64,000 nt of DNA, taken from the NCBI RefSeq assembly GCF_000812665.2, contig NZ_CP014327.1, positions 2,013,501-2,077,500 of the forward strand. The letters are read 5' to 3'. The translations under genes were made by a program, and so were the position numbers. Shown in pieces: positions 1 through 8,664 of the stretch. The DNA is from Falsihalocynthiibacter arcticus. GTDB taxonomy: Bacteria; Pseudomonadota; Alphaproteobacteria; Rhodobacterales; Rhodobacteraceae. Numbering within the stretch: position 1 is the first letter of the stretch; every line of letters begins with the position of its first letter. Below the pieces are notes generated by a model, which did no database searches, was not told the origin of the DNA, and saw only the letters and a program-made list of their open reading frames with translations.

Positions 1-275
1 CCGATGATGCACTGGCCGAACAGATGCAGGGACTGTCGGCCTCACTCAATCGCACCGGCAACAACATCAACCAGATTGCGCAGCGGTTAAATGAGGCGAA
101 GCGCCAGGGTAAGACGCCCCCGTATGGCAATTCTGCCCATGGCCAGGTTCGTGCCTTGGCGGGGCTCATCTTCGACATCGCGGATCAGGTACAGGACATG
201 GCGCAGCGTCGCCGCAGCGCTCTGTCCGGCGAGGTTGCCCGCGTTCTGGGAGGCTTTGCCGATGGCCCGGAATAG
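1..275 (+). CDS. MobC-like relaxosome accessory protein (5'-truncated by window)
   Basis: The open frame runs in from the window edge (codons from base 3) and ends at TAG 273-275, so only the C-terminal part is seen. The visible piece contains LNRTGNNINQIAQRLNEA, the hallmark of MobC-type plasmid mobilisation proteins, which help the relaxase open the DNA at the transfer origin. It overlaps the relaxase start by 14 bases, which fits translational coupling. The transfer origin would be expected just upstream, outside the window. Confidence 0.75.
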   Translation, partial: DDALAEQMQGLSASLNRTGNNINQIAQRLNEAKRQGKTPPYGNSAHGQVRALAGLIFDIADQVQDMAQRRRSALSGEVARVLGGFADGPE

Positions 276-2079
276 TGCCGTTGTCGCAGCCCAAGATGCC
301 TTCTTCGACCGCGACTGGAGCCGTATACGCGGAAGCGCGCCGCGTCAGCGCCAAAAGCAGATGGCGCGCGCTGCCATGGGGCATTCGCCCGCGATCTTCA
401 AAGGGATCCGAGGTGGCGGCACCCACACCAAAGCGCAGCTACGCAACCAACTGGAATATCTGACCACCAAGTCGAGCTTTATCATCGATAGTCGTGGCAC
501 TTATGACGGGCAAAAGGTGCTTTCTGCCAAAGAGATTGAACAAGTCACACGCCGGTTTTCGGCGCAATGGAACGAGGGGTTTCATCCCAAGCTGGGGCAT
601 ACCTCGCACCTCTTGATGGCTTTCCCGATTGGTACGCGTGGCGCTGACGTGGCCGAGATCACGCGAGAGATCTGCGAGCGTTTCTTTCAAGGCGAAGGCA
701 GCCATTTCGATTATATCGCCGCGGTGCACGAAGATCGCGATCACCCGCACGCGCATATCGTTTTGAACCGGCGCAGCAAGGACGGCGAGTTCTTCTTTCT
801 CAAGCAAGGGCACCATTTCAATTATGACACTTTCCGCGAGGCGATGGTGGACGTGTCTGACCGGTATGGGCTGCGGCTTGAGGCGACCCGCAAGGTCGAG
901 CGTGGGATCACGACGACAAGCGCAAGCGATGCAGAAATTCGCCGTGCGACAGCCACTGGGCGGGGGCTGAGCGAACGGGAGCGCGTGGGACCAGAGCTCG
1001 ACCGCGCGTTGGCCGAAGTAGCGCAGAACGCGCGGCTGTATCGCGGCCTGGCAGGCGAAGCCACACGTGAGAACCAACTTGATATTGCGGCAGCCCTGGA
1101 CAAGGCCGCGGCGCTTTTGGCGCAGGGAAAATCAATTGAAGCAGATGGAAAGGTATATGGCATGGCTGAAGAACAGCATTCGTTTGATGAGGCCGTGGAT
1201 GCTTTCCATGACAAGATTGGCCAGGCCGAGCGTGTTGTCGCCGAGGCCCCAGTCGAGCGCCGGACCGAGCTCGAACACGGACTGAACGACATCTATCGCT
1301 CCTTGTCGCATCTCAGCCCGATTGGCACGCAGTCCCACACATTGCTGGAGGATGCTTCAAAGAGCGGAATTTACTCTGCCGCCAACATTCAGGCCGAGGT
1401 AGCAGACACATTGCGGGATCCAGATCTGGCTGAGCGTGTCGAGGTCGCTTTGAAAGGCACTGGCATCAGTGTGCAAGAGGTGTCCCGCCGCATTGAAATC
1501 GGCGCGGGCAACGCTGCGTTAGAGCGGCAGTGGCTTGGGCAGGATCTGAAGGCAATTGCTGAACGCGGGGGCTTTGACCTGTCGCGCGCCGACGAGCTCG
1601 AAACAGCGATCGACCGTCTTGATCAGGTACACACCGATCTGGGGCGCGTGTTGGCGGAGGCAAATGTCCTCAAAGACAGTGGGGAGGCGCAGGACGCCGA
1701 ACCCGCCGAACTGGAAATCATCAGCGATCGACTGCCGCCCCTCACTGCTGAAGTCTTGGGGCGTCTGAGGGAAGACCCAATCACGGATCCTTTCCGGAAT
1801 GACTTGGAGCGCGAAACCTTGCGCGCCGAGTTGGAAGAACTGGTCGGCAAAGAACATGTCCCTGACCTCGCGGCAGGCGACGAGGGTACGCTGGACGAGC
1901 ATATGAGCGACCGTCTGGACCGTCTCTATGCGGCCAAGGCCTACCTTCAGAGCGATGCCGCCTTGGCGAACAGCGAAGCGATGGAGCAAGTCCTTGATGA
2001 AATCGCCAATGAAGAGGTCGATGTTCAACGCGAGCGGCACGTTGATGCGGACGGAGAGAAAGGCGTGACACATGGGTAA
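262..2079 (+). CDS. VirD2/TraI-type relaxase
   Basis: A DNA relaxase that should nick the transfer origin, stay bound to the 5' end through a tyrosine and pilot the strand into the secretion channel. The metal-binding three-histidine motif is clear near residues 155-166 (HEDRDHPHAHIVLNRR), and tyrosines such as the one in NQLEYL near residue 66 are candidates for the nucleophile. The C-terminal ~350 residues are acidic and helical with no domain I recognise. I chose the ATG at 262 (MARNSAVV) because it overlaps the mobC stop; a longer open frame to 91 would be read through mobC in another frame and looks like non-coding translation. The stop overlaps the next gene by 8 bases. Confidence 0.88.
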   Translation: MARNSAVVAAQDAFFDRDWSRIRGSAPRQRQKQMARAAMGHSPAIFKGIRGGGTHTKAQLRNQLEYLTTKSSFIIDSRGTYDGQKVLSAKEIEQVTRRFSAQWNEGFHPKLGHTSHLLMAFPIGTRGADVAEITREICERFFQGEGSHFDYIAAVHEDRDHPHAHIVLNRRSKDGEFFFLKQGHHFNYDTFREAMVDVSDRYGLRLEATRKVERGITTTSASDAEIRRATATGRGLSERERVGPELDRALAEVAQNARLYRGLAGEATRENQLDIAAALDKAAALLAQGKSIEADGKVYGMAEEQHSFDEAVDAFHDKIGQAERVVAEAPVERRTELEHGLNDIYRSLSHLSPIGTQSHTLLEDASKSGIYSAANIQAEVADTLRDPDLAERVEVALKGTGISVQEVSRRIEIGAGNAALERQWLGQDLKAIAERGGFDLSRADELETAIDRLDQVHTDLGRVLAEANVLKDSGEAQDAEPAELEIISDRLPPLTAEVLGRLREDPITDPFRNDLERETLRAELEELVGKEHVPDLAAGDEGTLDEHMSDRLDRLYAAKAYLQSDAALANSEAMEQVLDEIANEEVDVQRERHVDADGEKGVTHG

Positions 2080-3949
2080 AACGCGGATCGCGCTTGGCGT
2101 CTTCAGCTTTGCTTTGCTCGGCGCTGCTTTGGGCTATGTGCTGGCCTCCGCCTATCTGACCTTCCACTGGTTCGGGGGCGGCGCGGATATTGATTTTCTG
2201 ATGTTGGCTCGCGGCTTTGCGGCTTTACGGACAACCCAGCCAGACGATATTCAGATCGTCCACCTGATCGTCGGGATCAGCACGGGTGCCGGTGTCCTTC
2301 TCAGCGTCGTATTAATGAACGACGCGCTGACCAAGTTCGGTGAAACCCACTGGCAGCACATGTCCGAGATGAAACGGAACGGCTTTTTCGGCAAGACCGG
2401 CCACGGCTTCATCCTGGGCAAAATGGGCAAGCCCAAGAGCCGAAAGCCGTTCGTCATGTCCAAGGTCTTTCCGCATGCCTTGATCGTGGCCCCGACAGGG
2501 CGTGGTAAGACGACGGGTTTCGTCATCCCGAACCTTCTGACCTATCAGGGCAGCGCTGTGGTGCTCGACGTGAAGGGCGAGAACTTCGAAGCAACGGCGC
2601 GTCACAGAGCATCGCAAGGCGACAAGGTGTTTCGGTTCGCGCCGACGGACTGGAAAGATGGTCGTTCGAACCGCTACAATCCTTTGCTGCGCATCACGGC
2701 GCTCGAGAATGTCGATCGGCAGCAAATGGAACTGCAGCTCTTGGCGTCACTCTTTTTGCAGGCGGAAAGCGACCGCGTGCAAGGTCTGCTCGACGGTGGG
2801 ATTGATCTCTTTGTGGCGGCAGGTCTGTTGGCGTTCGAGCGGAAGCGGCCGACCTTGGGGGAGATCTACCGCATCACAGCTTCAGGCGGTGATAAACAAA
2901 AAGAATACCGGCGTCGCGCTGACGAAGTGGCCAGTCCAGCCGCCAAGCTGATCTTCATGCGCATGGCCTCGACCAATAATGACACGCTGACATCTTATCT
3001 GTCGCTGCTGATGACATCTGGGCTGAAACAATGGTCAAACCCTGCGATTGACCGGATCACGGAGAGCTCGGATTTTGACTTTAGAGAAATCCGCAAGACG
3101 CCGTTTTCCGTCTATCTTGTAGTCGAGCCACTGATGGTGAAACCCCTCGCGCCGCTGATCCGTCTGTTCTTTTCAGACTTGCTGGCGTCATTGCAGGACC
3201 ATGAACCAGGTAAGGAGGAGCCTTGGCCGGTGATGATCATGCTTGATGAGTTCAATCGCCTAGGCAAAATGCCGATCGTCCTCGATAGCATCGAAACCCT
3301 GCGTTCTTACCGTGCCAATCTTGCCATTGTCACCCAGACCATCCCCGCACTCGATGAAATCTATGGTGAAAACGCCCGTCGCGCCTTGCAAGGGAACGCG
3401 GGTATTAAGCTCTATCTAACACCCTCGGATGAGAAGACCATCGAGGAGCTTAGCAAGGCCGTCGGCAAAACGACCAAGCGCGTCGTGACCCGCTCGCGGT
3501 CGGTGGGCCGGAACCCTTTCGCCGGTCGCAGCATGTCGGAACGGACTGAGGAAACGGCATTGTTACCTGAAGATGAGGCGCGACGGATGGATCTTGATGA
3601 CATCATTTTGGTCGTCGACGCACAAATGCCGGTGCGTGCTAAGCGGATCAAATACTACGATGACCGGTTCTTTAAGCAGATCTTCGACAAACAGACCGGC
3701 GACCTGCCATACCCCTCAGCTGGGGATCAAATGCGCGGGCTTCAGGGGCAGATCAAGGCGCTGGAGGCGAAAATTGGGGCGCTAGAGGTGCCACGAGAGG
3801 CCGCCGGTGGCGGGAAACGGCGCGATGAGATTGAAAATTTGGGGTCCGGCAGTCAAAATGCACTGTCGGGCGACAAAGCCAGTTTGAGTGATTATCAGGC
3901 CGGAACTGAAAGAGTGGAGAGGTTCATGGAAGAGGCCGCTCGGGGATGA
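2072..3949 (+). CDS. virD4: VirD4/TraG-family type IV coupling protein
   Basis: An inner-membrane ATPase that hands the relaxase-DNA complex to the VirB channel. Two N-terminal membrane segments are visible (about residues 5-29 and 64-84), followed by Walker A APTGRGKTT near 140-148 and Walker B MIMLDEFNRLGK near 388. At 625 residues it has the usual length for VirD4/TraG proteins. The C-terminal tail after about residue 560 is poorly conserved in type and contains a short coiled-coil-like stretch. It overlaps the relaxase by 8 bases, so mobC, relaxase and coupling protein form one plus-strand operon, while the VirB genes are on the other strand. Confidence 0.93.
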   Translation: MGKTRIALGVFSFALLGAALGYVLASAYLTFHWFGGGADIDFLMLARGFAALRTTQPDDIQIVHLIVGISTGAGVLLSVVLMNDALTKFGETHWQHMSEMKRNGFFGKTGHGFILGKMGKPKSRKPFVMSKVFPHALIVAPTGRGKTTGFVIPNLLTYQGSAVVLDVKGENFEATARHRASQGDKVFRFAPTDWKDGRSNRYNPLLRITALENVDRQQMELQLLASLFLQAESDRVQGLLDGGIDLFVAAGLLAFERKRPTLGEIYRITASGGDKQKEYRRRADEVASPAAKLIFMRMASTNNDTLTSYLSLLMTSGLKQWSNPAIDRITESSDFDFREIRKTPFSVYLVVEPLMVKPLAPLIRLFFSDLLASLQDHEPGKEEPWPVMIMLDEFNRLGKMPIVLDSIETLRSYRANLAIVTQTIPALDEIYGENARRALQGNAGIKLYLTPSDEKTIEELSKAVGKTTKRVVTRSRSVGRNPFAGRSMSERTEETALLPEDEARRMDLDDIILVVDAQMPVRAKRIKYYDDRFFKQIFDKQTGDLPYPSAGDQMRGLQGQIKALEAKIGALEVPREAAGGGKRRDEIENLGSGSQNALSGDKASLSDYQAGTERVERFMEEAARG

Positions 3950-4181
3950 AGGCGGGAAGTGGTCGTTAGCTGCGGGCTGCACCGATGGCAGCTATGCGCA
4001 ACTAACGACCATTGCTAGGTTTCGATATGGCGCAAAGCCATCACTTTTCCGGAGTGCGGAAAATATCCGTCTCCAAACCTTCGAGCAGTGCTACATTTTA
4101 TATAGCTCAATAGGGGGAAGTTGCCGCCCCACAAGCACAGACGGTATTGTGGGCAACGCTTACTTATCCGCGAAGGCTATT

Positions 4182-4859
4182 TCAATTTAGTGCAGCAGCA
4201 ACTTTCTCATTTTCTAAAATTAAAGGAGCCATGCGCCGTCGACTTTTCTCATCGTTAATTCTGGCAAGTCGCCCGAGTAAAGTCATTATCCTGTCTCTTC
4301 TTTCTACGAGTCTGCCGTACCGACTTTCGATGTTTCGCGTGTCGTTGAGCTTTAGATCCTTTATCATACGCTCTGCTTCGGCTTCTTTGCCTGATCCTTC
4401 AATTGGCGAGTAGACGGGACCTGGAGCTTTATGAACGCACCTAACCATGTCATCGACACATGGATGCGGCCAGATAAATGGCAGGTCAATAAGGCGCAAA
4501 TATATAGGGGCTGGCGTTCCAGAGTTAAGAAGGTCCTTTTGTCCCTTTTCTACGTTACAGCCGTGGCACGCCAGAATCAAATTTGAAGCCGTGAGCGAAA
4601 ACTTCTTGTACTTCGCCTTGGACTTATCAAGAACATGCTCAATGTGTTCATTTAAGTTTCGACGCTCCGGAATTATAATTCTTTGACAATAAGGGCATAC
4701 CTCATTTTGCTCAACTCTGAGTAGCTTCCTAATTTCGTCTTTGAGAGGTTTCAGGTCCTTATCACCCCATTCACAATCCCCGGATAGGAGCTTCGAAATA
4801 CAACCCTTATATTTTTGCCTCTTTAGTGCGTACCTCGCAACTGGCCTAATTTTGGCCAT
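4182..4859 (-). CDS. ptuB: Septu PtuB-like HNH endonuclease
   Basis: A 225-residue HNH nuclease. It shows a CPYCQ zinc knuckle near residue 56, then a helix with IEHVLDKSK and a second cluster NLILACHGCNVEKGQK, giving the H-N-H active site plus four zinc-binding cysteines. Such a TIGR02646-like HNH protein directly after an ABC-type ATPase is the layout of the Septu anti-phage system, in which the nuclease degrades nucleic acid when the ATPase complex is triggered. The ATG follows the TAA of the ATPase gene with no gap, so the two are coupled. The base composition is clearly more A+T-rich than the transfer genes on both sides, suggesting recent gain. Function is inferred from motifs and pairing. 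Confidence 0.82.
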   Translation of the reverse strand: MAKIRPVARYALKRQKYKGCISKLLSGDCEWGDKDLKPLKDEIRKLLRVEQNEVCPYCQRIIIPERRNLNEHIEHVLDKSKAKYKKFSLTASNLILACHGCNVEKGQKDLLNSGTPAPIYLRLIDLPFIWPHPCVDDMVRCVHKAPGPVYSPIEGSGKEAEAERMIKDLKLNDTRNIESRYGRLVERRDRIMTLLGRLARINDEKSRRRMAPLILENEKVAAALN

Positions 4860-6011
4860 TTACGGTATTCCCAAAATTGTTTGTATCACGTCATGAAGGG
4901 GGTCATCTTCATTAGGCTGGAGATCGAAGGATCTAAGAAGGTCTCGCTCTTCTTCGAACTCGAGGGTGGTTGTCTGGTTTCGGGCTATTAGATCCAGGCA
5001 TCGATTGATACACTTATACACTTCTGGAGATCTTGATGAGTAAAGATTAAATTGATCTCTCAAAACCGAATCACTTGGCTTTCCAAATAGATCCGACTTG
5101 CCCCACAATTGTTCAGCCGGAAAGTTACAGGTAAACACTTTTGCCCCGCGGACACTACTGGTGATCAAGGGTGAGTGGGTTGCTACAATAATTGTCGAAT
5201 TTGGAAATAGGTGATCTGAGATTTCGACCAAATCCTTTACAATACTCATCTGCCATGAGGGGTGCAGCGAGTTTTCCGGCTCGTCGAAATAGACGGTGCA
5301 GTTAGGGTTTCCACAGTAGATCATTCCGAGTAGCGAAAGCGCATATTGCTTTTCTCCGGAGCTCAAATCCGCCAAGCCAAAGGTCTCACCTTCTTTAATG
5401 AACTTTATGTCCGAAAGGGTGATGTCGCCTGCATCAAGGTGCGTGATATAGCCCCGAATAGCTTCGATGTTATCCAGTCGTATATCAGTTAGGCTGCAAA
5501 AAAGCTCTGGCTCAACCAGATCGGCAATATCTGATTTTCGCCCCTTACTGTAGCGAAATTTCAATCCTATACGGTCCTGAAATTTCAATTTATTCAATGC
5601 CGTAGACGCAGTTTTTTTCGACAAGCTGTCCAAACCGTCTTCGGCAGATAATTTTCGCAAAAGAAATGTGCTGAGCGTGCGAAATGGTGCCACATCGGAT
5701 ATCATGTTATTGTTTACCTTGTTTCCAAGGTAGATAACTCTCTCGCTCCGGGACTTAGCGCGATATATGCTTGGAGCGTATTTGTCGTGCATGGTCCCGG
5801 ACAAACACAATATCCGCCCGCCCTCACTTTGCTCGTTCATTAAGGTATGGGCGCACTCTTTTGAAGCGAGAGAGAAGAACCTTGATTTTCCAGAACCATT
5901 TTTGCCGGTAACAAAATGTACGCCCCCCGGAACAGTAGACGACATAAGTTTTCGAAATTTTCGTTCTTCTGCGTCCACAGCGGTTATCTCCTCGGGTTTG
6001 AGATGTACCAC
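4860..6011 (-). CDS. ptuA: Septu PtuA-like ATPase
   Basis: A 383-residue SMC/ABC-like ATPase. Walker A GKNGSGKS lies near 36-43, a signature-like LSSGEKQY near 217, Walker B TVYFDEPENSLHPSW near 239, and an H-loop VATHSP near 276. This AAA_21-type pattern with a downstream HNH gene marks it as PtuA of Septu; in known systems PtuA forms the large scaffold that holds PtuB. The only available in-frame start is GTG at 6011, because a TGA sits 12 bases upstream. The N-terminal strand that normally precedes Walker A looks short, and another frame offers ATG at 6060 with residues MAPIDELNLF running to the same point, so a +1 frameshift here is possible. No reverse transcriptase is nearby, so this is not a retron-linked version. 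Confidence 0.82.
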   Translation of the reverse strand: MVHLKPEEITAVDAEERKFRKLMSSTVPGGVHFVTGKNGSGKSRFFSLASKECAHTLMNEQSEGGRILCLSGTMHDKYAPSIYRAKSRSERVIYLGNKVNNNMISDVAPFRTLSTFLLRKLSAEDGLDSLSKKTASTALNKLKFQDRIGLKFRYSKGRKSDIADLVEPELFCSLTDIRLDNIEAIRGYITHLDAGDITLSDIKFIKEGETFGLADLSSGEKQYALSLLGMIYCGNPNCTVYFDEPENSLHPSWQMSIVKDLVEISDHLFPNSTIIVATHSPLITSSVRGAKVFTCNFPAEQLWGKSDLFGKPSDSVLRDQFNLYSSRSPEVYKCINRCLDLIARNQTTTLEFEEERDLLRSFDLQPNEDDPLHDVIQTILGIP

Positions 6012-6474
6012 GGAACAGGTTCAGCTCGTCTATGGGTGCCATATGCGTTGCCGTGCTCATCTACAAAGCCGGTTTTGTTAGAAGTTAACATTACTGCAAA
6101 GATGAGAGGCGTAAAGGACTAACCAAGGGCGGGCCAAGTCTTAGGGCGCAGCATCCGAAAGGTCAGGGAAATGCGCGTTACTGCCGTTCGTGAATGGTGA
6201 AGATAAGGTTAGCAAACCGCCCTACAAGCAGAAATTTCACGTCTACTTTGGACGTACTCTGTTGAAAAACTCCCATCTTCGCCCGATAGGGCCAGATCAG
6301 AAGAATAACTTCCTTCGAAGGTGGCCCTCTGCAAACCGAGTCTGCAAATTGGCGTTTGGCGAGAACGGCCTTCCAAGTTTCCCAGGCAATTTTCGCGTTG
6401 CTGAGTTTTTCAGCAGAATGGGGGGGTACCTGCCATTAGACGAGATTTGCATAAAGGCCGGGTTTGGGCGACTC
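6012..6474. other. Non-coding stretch between Septu and virB6
   Basis: No convincing gene is seen on either strand. The left half should hold the promoter of the Septu pair. The right half contains a pair of inverted repeats that look like the ends of a small non-autonomous insertion (listed separately). Open frames here on both strands lack start signals and sensible composition. Confidence 0.5.
6256..6419. repeat. Putative MITE or IS-end remnant with imperfect terminal inverted repeats
   Basis: The left arm at 6256-6272 (ACTCTGTTGAAAAACTC) and the right arm at 6403-6419 (GAGTTTTTCAGCAGAAT) are inverted copies with 2 mismatches in 17, bounding about 164 bp without a transposase gene. Ends of the form GAGTTTTTCAACAGA are reminiscent of IS5-like elements in alphaproteobacteria; I cannot name the family. 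It lies just past the virB6 stop, at the edge of the Septu cargo. Confidence 0.4.
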
Positions 6475-7473
6475 TTATTCCAATCGCTTTGCCCGCTCCG
6501 CGACCCGCTGAACCATCGAAACGGTCGCATTTCCCGCCTGCCGTATTCCAGCTCCTGCAATCTCAGCATTTGACCTACTTCCGAACCGCGCCCTCGCGCG
6601 AGAACCCTTTGTGCCGATTAACCCTTTTGCAAATCCACCAGGACCAGGGATGCTCGGCGGTCCTGCCATCATGAAGTTGCCTGAGATGGACCGGACGATC
6701 AGCGGGGTGGCCAGGATCATGCCTCCAGCGAGGAACATCATCATGAAAAAGGGCACCAGCGCCCCGATGTTGCTTGCGCCGGAAGGGTCGCCGAGTTCCG
6801 TCATCAGCGAGCGAGACATGCCGACGACAGTTGAAAACACGCCTGCGATCACAAGAGGATAGAGCGCGTATGACACCGTGCTAGACAGCCAGCGGTGGAA
6901 ATAGTCCTTGCTGACATCAAAAAGCGAAAGCGCGATCATGATTGGGGCGATGCCGATCATGAACGCCAGCATGATCTTCGCAAAGATCAGGACAAGGCCG
7001 CAGAGCGCCCCGATCACGCCAAGGAGGAACGCGCCGATCGCGCCGATGAGAGCCCCGGCCATCCAATGCATGTTGTCACCAGCCGCGTTCAGGTAATTAC
7101 CGAACTCTTCGATGAGATCATCAAACGCACTGGCAAAATATCCAGCCCCAGCACCGCCGCCGCCAAGTCCTGCAACCATGCCGCCTGCGAGCTGGTCGAG
7201 CCCATTGATGAGGGCGCTAGCGACCGCGTTGAACTGGACCCAATTCATTGCAAACAGCGAGATGAGCATGAGTTTGAGCGCGAACCAGAACGCGGTTCGC
7301 CCGTCCATGGATTTGTACTGAAACACCATGTTGATGAAGACGCCGATCACGGCGAGCGTCGAGGCGACCGCGATGACGCCGCCTAGCTGACCGGCGACGT
7401 TGCCAAAAGTGGTTTGGGCCGCGTCGTCCAGAAAGTTGTCGGTTGTCTCAACCATCCAGGTGACGACGCCCAT
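6475..7473 (-). CDS. virB6: VirB6/TrbL-family membrane protein
   Basis: A polytopic inner-membrane protein of 332 residues that forms part of the base of the type IV secretion channel. Five to six hydrophobic segments are visible between about residues 30 and 255, with a glycine-rich stretch near 105 (GGMVAGLGGGGAGAGYF) and a basic hydrophilic tail from about 275. Order and length fit VirB6/TrbL. It is the last gene of the VirB operon, 9 bases after the small DUF4177-like gene. The C-terminus ends close to the inverted-repeat remnant, but the tail reads as a normal one (GTKGSRARARFGSRS and on). Confidence 0.87.
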   Translation of the reverse strand: MGVVTWMVETTDNFLDDAAQTTFGNVAGQLGGVIAVASTLAVIGVFINMVFQYKSMDGRTAFWFALKLMLISLFAMNWVQFNAVASALINGLDQLAGGMVAGLGGGGAGAGYFASAFDDLIEEFGNYLNAAGDNMHWMAGALIGAIGAFLLGVIGALCGLVLIFAKIMLAFMIGIAPIMIALSLFDVSKDYFHRWLSSTVSYALYPLVIAGVFSTVVGMSRSLMTELGDPSGASNIGALVPFFMMMFLAGGMILATPLIVRSISGNFMMAGPPSIPGPGGFAKGLIGTKGSRARARFGSRSNAEIAGAGIRQAGNATVSMVQRVAERAKRLE

Positions 7474-7482
7474 TGGGTGCTC

Positions 7483-7674
7483 CTATGCTTTCTCGGTCGG
7501 TTTGACACGCCATATGTCACGCTTCAGGAAGGCCTTCAGGATGTGTTCGCCGTCGAAATCTGGCACGACGGATACCAGCTCCCAGCCATCCTGGCCGAGC
7601 GCGGTCAGCTGGGCCTCTATCTTTGGTGGCTTGGTCTTGGCGGTGTTGATCAGTTCGATCTTGTATTCAAACAT
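7483..7674 (-). CDS. Small DUF4177-like protein inside the virB operon
   Basis: A 63-residue soluble protein starting MFEYKIELIN. The core pattern of an N-terminal strand, then LTALGQDGWELVSVVP, is the one seen in DUF4177-like proteins, small cytoplasmic proteins without a known role. The start at 7674 is chosen because the segment upstream in the same frame lies inside virB11 and reads like a shadow; this start overlaps virB11 by 8 bases. It sits where a virB7-type gene is absent, but it has no signal peptide or lipobox, so it is not a VirB7 substitute. Its role in transfer is unknown. Confidence 0.7.
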   Translation of the reverse strand: MFEYKIELINTAKTKPPKIEAQLTALGQDGWELVSVVPDFDGEHILKAFLKRDIWRVKPTEKA

Positions 7675-8662
7675 GGGCTGTTTCCTTTGCTTGGGCCGGA
7701 TCAATCGGCAGGTAAAATTCGGTGATGCCGCGCGCGCCTTCATGGCGACCGGCTTGAATGATCACATCGATGGACCGAGTGATGTAGTCGTTCATGTCTT
7801 GATAGGTCATGGGCACATCGGTTTTCAGGGCGGCGATGGCCAGACGCTGGACCGCCAGCTGCGGTGTTTCAGCGTGTAGCGTAGTGAGAGAGCCACCGTG
7901 GCCGGTGTTGATGGCCTCGAGGAAGGTCATGGCTTCTTTGCCGCGCACTTCGCCAAGGACAATGCGGTCTGGCCGCATCCGCAGAGTAGAGGTCAGCAGT
8001 ACATCCGCGCTGCGCGTCTCTTCGTCGCGATCGGACATCAGCGTGACGACATTGGGCTGTGTCGGGCGCAGCTCGGCAGCTTCTTCAATGGTGACGATAC
8101 GCTCGTCTTTTGGCACGAAGGAGAGGATTTTGCGCGCCGTGACGGTCTTGCCGGTCGACGTTCCCCCTGACACGATCATGTTGAGCTTATGGATGACGCA
8201 AAATTTGATTGCGGCATCGATGTCACCAGTAGCAACGACATCGCGCAGTTCGGCGTTGCGCTTGCGGCGTGCACCCTCATTGCTGCGCTCTTTGCCGAAG
8301 AGGTAGGACAGTTTGATCTGCTCCAACGGCAAATCCGCGAAAAACCGCAAAGAAATCGCATAGCCGCCATCAACCGCCGGGGGCTGGATGACCTGCGCGC
8401 GAATGGGGCGGTCGCGATAGATGATGCTGACCGACACGATAGGCTTGGTCCGGCTGAGCGTGGTGTTCGCGGCCGAGGCAATCTGGTTGCCAAGGTCTTT
8501 GATCTCATTCGGCGAGAGCTGCTGATTGACGCTCCACATGAAGTGATCTCCCTGAAACTCCGCCCATAGTGTGCCGTCAGGGTTGATGCAAAGCTCGATC
8601 AGCTTTGGATCACGCGCCTCGGGGATCTTGTCCAGTGAGCTTTGAAGATAGCTGGCGGTCAT
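7667..8662 (-). CDS. virB11: VirB11-family secretion ATPase
   Basis: A hexameric traffic ATPase of 331 residues that powers pilus assembly and substrate transfer with VirB4 and VirD4. Walker A is SGGTSTGKT near 163-171, followed by an Asp box (ERIVTIEEAAEL) and a His box region with LGEVRGKEAMTFLEAINTGH. The N-terminal domain before residue 130 has the usual mixed fold of VirB11. It lies 2 bases after virB10 and overlaps the next small gene, in a tightly packed operon. Confidence 0.93.
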   Translation of the reverse strand: MTASYLQSSLDKIPEARDPKLIELCINPDGTLWAEFQGDHFMWSVNQQLSPNEIKDLGNQIASAANTTLSRTKPIVSVSIIYRDRPIRAQVIQPPAVDGGYAISLRFFADLPLEQIKLSYLFGKERSNEGARRKRNAELRDVVATGDIDAAIKFCVIHKLNMIVSGGTSTGKTVTARKILSFVPKDERIVTIEEAAELRPTQPNVVTLMSDRDEETRSADVLLTSTLRMRPDRIVLGEVRGKEAMTFLEAINTGHGGSLTTLHAETPQLAVQRLAIAALKTDVPMTYQDMNDYITRSIDVIIQAGRHEGARGITEFYLPIDPAQAKETAHV

Positions 8663-8664
8663 GG

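Noticed and set aside
1519-2073. Long minus-strand open frame within the relaxase gene
   Set aside because: It is fully inside the well-supported relaxase, has no motif and shows the composition of a reversed coding strand.
4182-6475. Retron-type Septu (reverse transcriptase plus PtuAB)
   Set aside because: No reverse transcriptase motif is visible next to the two genes.
6190-6573. 127-residue plus-strand and 90-residue minus-strand frames beside virB6
   Set aside because: They run through the inverted-repeat remnant, have no ribosome site and overlap the end of virB6; they look like translated non-coding repeat.
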